Assembly (NCBI GenBank): GCA_903871865.1
Contig: CAIQIL010000491.1
Span: 1 to 9,355 of the forward strand
Length of the DNA stretch: 9,355 nt
From: an uncultured Burkholderiales bacterium
GTDB taxonomy: Bacteria; Pseudomonadota; Gammaproteobacteria; Burkholderiales; Burkholderiaceae_C
Direction of reading: 5' to 3'
The first letter of the stretch is position 1. Each line of letters opens with the position of its first letter. A program made the translations under genes and the position numbers. The notes beneath the pieces are model-generated. The model was given only the letters and a program-made list of their open reading frames with translations. It made no database searches and was not told the DNA's origin. Below are positions 7,785 through 9,355 of the stretch, piece after piece.

Positions 7785-8401
7785 GGCTGTCCTCCGGGCG
7801 TGCGGGTGTCGATCTGGCCATGGCGGAAGTCGCGGGTTTCGACCAACGCACCTTCGTCGATGACGATGTCCGACTCCAGCAGCACCGGCCGCGCCACGTA
7901 AGTCAGCGAGGTCTGCCAGCGGTTGCGGAACTTGTCCCACAGGCCGAGGTAGTCGGGCAGGGACGGCGCGTCCAGCATCAGCTCGATGGCCTCGTCCGGT
8001 CGGAAGGCCGGCACCGTGCGGCGCGACAGCGACTGGTTGAGCAAGGCCGCCGGGACGATGGCGTTGTCTTCCAGGAAGCGCAGCGCCCAGCCGGTCAGGC
8101 GCAATTGCCGTTCGGGCTCGCTGGACCAGGCCGTCAGCAGCATCGACACGTCCACGGGCAGCGGGGGACGGCGCTTGCGGCCATCGGGCTCGCGCCGCGC
8201 CGAGAAGCTGCGCACAGCGGTGTTCACGCTCAGGCGCCACACCAGCAGCGAGAAGCCCTCGGTCACGGGCTGCGCGGCGAAGTCGTGGCCGGCGTAGAGC
8301 GTGAACGTGGGCGTGCTGGCGAACTCATCGCGCGGGCAATGGTCTTCCACCATCTTCAAGATGGTTTTGGCGACGGCGGCGATGGCGAGGTGGTTGGCCA
8401 T
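7781..8401 (-). CDS. Tail terminator/cap protein, DUF4255 (Afp16/Pvc16-like)
   Basis: The protein has 206 residues with the Pvc16 N-domain (DUF4255) signature: an N-terminal helix MANHLAIAAVAKTILKMVED, GFSLLVWRLSVNTAVRSF (49-66), the basic-proline motif RKRRPPLPVDVSMLLTAWS (75-93), LTGWALRFLEDNAIVP (102-117), IELMLDAPSLPDYLGLWDKF (139-158) and TSLTYVARPVLLESD (164-178). In Afp/PVC particles this protein forms the cap that ends tube and sheath polymerisation and sets the top of the particle. The start at 8401 is chosen from the family-like N-terminus; no clear Shine-Dalgarno is visible before it, unlike the other genes. It begins 38 bp after the winged-helix gene and its stop overlaps the ATG of the next gene by 4 bp. 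Placement at the front of the operon differs from afp and pvc, where it is the last structural gene. Confidence 0.92.
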   Translation of the reverse strand: MANHLAIAAVAKTILKMVEDHCPRDEFASTPTFTLYAGHDFAAQPVTEGFSLLVWRLSVNTAVRSFSARREPDGRKRRPPLPVDVSMLLTAWSSEPERQLRLTGWALRFLEDNAIVPAALLNQSLSRRTVPAFRPDEAIELMLDAPSLPDYLGLWDKFRNRWQTSLTYVARPVLLESDIVIDEGALVETRDFRHGQIDTRTPGGQP

Positions 8402-8439
8402 GGTGTGTGGGGAAGCTCAGCGCGATGTCAGTGGCCGCA

Positions 8440-8703
8440 TCAATGCGGATCGGCTCGGCCAGAGGCGCGGGCACTGAGGTAGGACGCAGGCGCCCAGACC
8501 TGCTCCAGCCGGTGCACCACGCCATCTGCTTCGAGCTGCGCCAGCGCCGCTTCGACCACCGGCAGGCCCACCTCGCCCACCTCGGGTGGCAGCCAGAAGC
8601 GCTGGATGCCCGCCGCCGTGTCCGAGGCTTTGGGGTTGCGACGCAGGTAGCCACGGATGGCCGAGGCCACCGCTGCGACTTCCGGGAACTGGTGCGCGTC
8701 CAT
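8440..8703 (-). CDS. Small winged-helix-like protein of unknown function, first gene of the operon
   Basis: The protein has 87 residues. The segment VASAIRGYLRRNPKASDTAA (12-31), the aromatic-rich IQRFWLPPE (33-41) and the helix LPVVEAALAQLEADGVVHRL (47-66) read like a compact winged-helix fold: a helix, a helical turn with Trp, a recognition-type helix, then a short beta wing (VWAPASYL, 69-76). I recall small proteins with a similar 'YL-x(2)-NP/HP-x-A-DT-x(2)-GI-x(2)-WL' pattern near contractile injection genes, but no function is known to me. The wing is short and no strongly basic DNA-binding face stands out, so it could be a regulator or a particle or assembly component. The ATG at 8703 follows a GGGAG sequence 7 bases away and lies 38 nt after the predicted sigma-54 start site. 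Other-frame overlapping reading frames here lack such a pattern. Confidence 0.78.
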   Translation of the reverse strand: MDAHQFPEVAAVASAIRGYLRRNPKASDTAAGIQRFWLPPEVGEVGLPVVEAALAQLEADGVVHRLEQVWAPASYLSARASGRADPH

Positions 8704-8751
8704 GGGTCACTCCCTGCCGTCCGACTTTCTGTGGTGTTGTTCACCTGGGGG

Positions 8752-8767
8752 TGCAAGCGGCGGGCCA
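8752..8767 (-). promoter_or_regulatory. Sigma-54 (-24/-12) promoter for the eCIS operon
   Basis: Read on the minus strand the sequence is TGGCCCG-CCGC-TTGCA, against the consensus TGGCACG-N4-TTGCA: one mismatch only. The invariant GG (8766-8765) and GC (8754-8753) are exactly 10 bases apart as sigma-54 requires. The predicted start is the A at about 8741, 38 nt before the ATG at 8703. The gene just upstream encodes a sigma-54 activator, which makes a chance match less likely. Not experimentally shown. Confidence 0.82.
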
Positions 8768-8795
8768 TGTCGCACTGACAACTTAGGGGGATGGG

Positions 8796-8808
8796 CAAGT
8801 GCTTGATC
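8796..8808 (-). promoter_or_regulatory. Candidate IHF binding site
   Basis: On the minus strand GATCAAGCACTTG matches the IHF core consensus WATCAANNNNTTR at all defined positions except the first (G instead of A/T). It is centred near -61 relative to the predicted start, between the promoter and the repeat pair, the usual place for IHF to bend DNA at sigma-54 promoters. The flanking A/T tract often seen is absent, so the affinity is uncertain. Confidence 0.5.
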
Positions 8809-8820
8809 CGCAAGGGATCA
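8804..8820. repeat. Short inverted repeat in the operon control region
   Basis: TGATCC and GGATCA form perfect 6-bp arms around CTTGC. It overlaps the candidate IHF site by five bases. It could be a protein site competing with IHF or a small hairpin in any longer transcript from upstream. There is no T-run after it on either strand, so it is not a convincing terminator. Confidence 0.45.
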
Positions 8821-8878
8821 GGCCCAGCGTGGCGCACAAACGGGCGTGGCGGATGGCGGGTTGTCGTGCCCTCGCCCT

Positions 8879-8893
8879 GGCGCTGGCGCCACA
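8879..8893 (-). promoter_or_regulatory. Candidate activator site, proximal copy of a 15-bp direct repeat
   Basis: TGTGGCGCCAGCGCC is identical to the copy at 8943-8957 and in the same orientation. It is centred about 145 bp before the predicted sigma-54 start. It contains GGCGC-CA-GCGCC, a palindrome with 5-bp arms, as expected for a site of a dimeric Fis-type regulator. An inverted match to its left part (CGCCACACC, 8915-8923) pairs with GGTGTGGCG at 8887-8895. Function as an upstream activating sequence is inferred from position and repetition. Confidence 0.55.
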
Positions 8894-8942
8894 CCGTGGC
8901 GGCGCGGTGGCAGGGGTGTGGCGGTGCGGCGTGCGAGGCTGG

Positions 8943-8957
8943 GGCGCTGGCGCCACA
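8943..8957 (-). promoter_or_regulatory. Candidate activator site, distal copy of the 15-bp direct repeat
   Basis: This is the exact second copy of TGTGGCGCCAGCGCC, starting three bases after the regulator's stop codon and centred about 209 bp before the predicted operon start. The copies are 64 bp apart, close to six helical turns, so both would face the same side of the DNA. It could instead act as a small hairpin behind the regulator gene, but there is no following T-run and a second identical copy argues for protein binding. Confidence 0.52.
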
Positions 8958-8960
8958 GGG

Positions 8961-9355
8961 TCAATCCACGCTCGCTTCGAAGCCTGCGCGCTGCAGGCCG
9001 TGCTTGCGCACCAGCTTGCAAAAGCGGCTGCGCTCCTTGCCGGCGATGCGGGCTGCCAGGCTGAGGTTGCCGCCCGCGCGTTGCAGCACGGCGGACAGGT
9101 AGCGGCGCTCGAAATCGGTGATGGCCTGGGCCTTCGCGTCGGCGAAGCTGACGTCGGCCTGGGTGTCTGTTTCGGCGGGCATGCTCGCACCCAGCTCAGG
9201 CGGCGGGCAGGGGCCTGGATCGCTGTCGAGCTCGTGGGCCAGCATGGGCACACGGGCTTCGCCGGCTGGGGCATCGCCCAGATCCAGGTGCAGGACGGGC
9301 CCTTCGGCCAGCAGGAAGGCGCGGTGCACCAGGTGCTCCAGTTCGCGCACATTGC
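8961..9355 (-). CDS. Sigma-54-dependent enhancer-binding regulator (NtrC family), C-terminal part only
   Basis: Only about 131 C-terminal residues lie in the window; the gene continues past the right edge. The visible part opens with NVRELEHLVHRAFLLAEG, the end of the AAA+ sigma-54 activation domain including the sensor-2 arginine of the conserved NVREL motif. A variable acidic/Pro linker follows, and then a Fis-type helix-turn-helix: a helix AITDFERRYLSAVLQRAGG, then NLSLAARIAGKERSRFCKLV, ending KHGLQRAGFEASVD. Such proteins bind upstream sites, contact sigma-54 RNA polymerase through DNA looping and use ATP hydrolysis to open the promoter. The N-terminal sensing domain (receiver, GAF or other) is out of view, so the signal is unknown. 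It is on the same strand as the eCIS operon, separated by a region with sigma-54 signals, so it is very likely the local activator. Confidence 0.93.
   Translation of the reverse strand, partial: NVRELEHLVHRAFLLAEGPVLHLDLGDAPAGEARVPMLAHELDSDPGPCPPPELGASMPAETDTQADVSFADAKAQAITDFERRYLSAVLQRAGGNLSLAARIAGKERSRFCKLVRKHGLQRAGFEASVD

Noticed and set aside
8811..8826. A second possible sigma-54 element (GGCC...CCTTGC) upstream of the chosen one
   Set aside because: The GG and GC are 11 bases apart rather than the required 10, and the sequence agrees less well with the consensus than the element at 8752-8767.
8325..8894. 189-codon minus-strand frame spanning the promoter region and the small winged-helix gene
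   Set aside because: It runs through the sigma-54 control region and overlaps two better-supported genes in another frame; its translation is Arg/Pro/Thr/Ser-rich with no domain pattern.
8941..8960. GC-rich palindrome after the regulator's stop codon as an intrinsic terminator
   Set aside because: The stem is short, there is no T-run downstream, and the same sequence recurs 64 bp away, which fits a protein-binding repeat better.

Overview
The window is the proximal part of an extracellular contractile injection system (eCIS, the phage-tail-like Afp/PVC family), with every recognised gene on the minus strand and transcribed from right to left. The DNA is very GC-rich and the genes have short gaps, 4-bp stop/start overlaps and mostly clear Shine-Dalgarno sequences. 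The bacterial sigma-54 control signals and the protein types suggest a high-GC Gram-negative bacterium, perhaps a betaproteobacterium of the Burkholderiales. That assignment is inference from composition and style, not from a marker gene.

Right edge (8961-9355): the C-terminal end of a sigma-54 enhancer-binding protein (NtrC-type regulator), with the end of its AAA+ domain and a Fis-type helix-turn-helix. It is followed by a 257-bp non-coding gap (8704-8960) that looks like a complete sigma-54 control region. The gap holds two identical 15-bp repeats spaced 64 bp apart (candidate activator sites), a near-consensus IHF site, and a -24/-12 promoter with exact GG-N10-GC spacing. The predicted RNA start is 38 nt before the first structural-operon gene.

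Operon (8703 down to 1): a small winged-helix-like protein of unknown role; a Pvc16/Afp16-type tail terminator (DUF4255); a 308-residue protein of unknown function; a 670-residue sheath protein; a tube protein; a 981-residue sheath paralogue with a fibronectin type III-like domain inside the sheath fold; a second tube protein; a LysM protein of the Afp7/Pvc7 type; and the start of a small Pro/Ala-rich protein that runs off the left edge. Spike, baseplate, fibre, tape-measure, ATPase and cargo genes are not visible and would be expected beyond position 1.

Together the genes encode the inner tube, the contractile sheath, its membrane-distal cap and the first tube-to-baseplate adaptor. The two least ordinary points are the intact sigma-54/IHF/repeat architecture in front of an eCIS operon, next to its presumed activator, and the very large FnIII-decorated second sheath. 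No rRNA, tRNA, CRISPR array, insertion sequence or convincing intrinsic terminator was seen.
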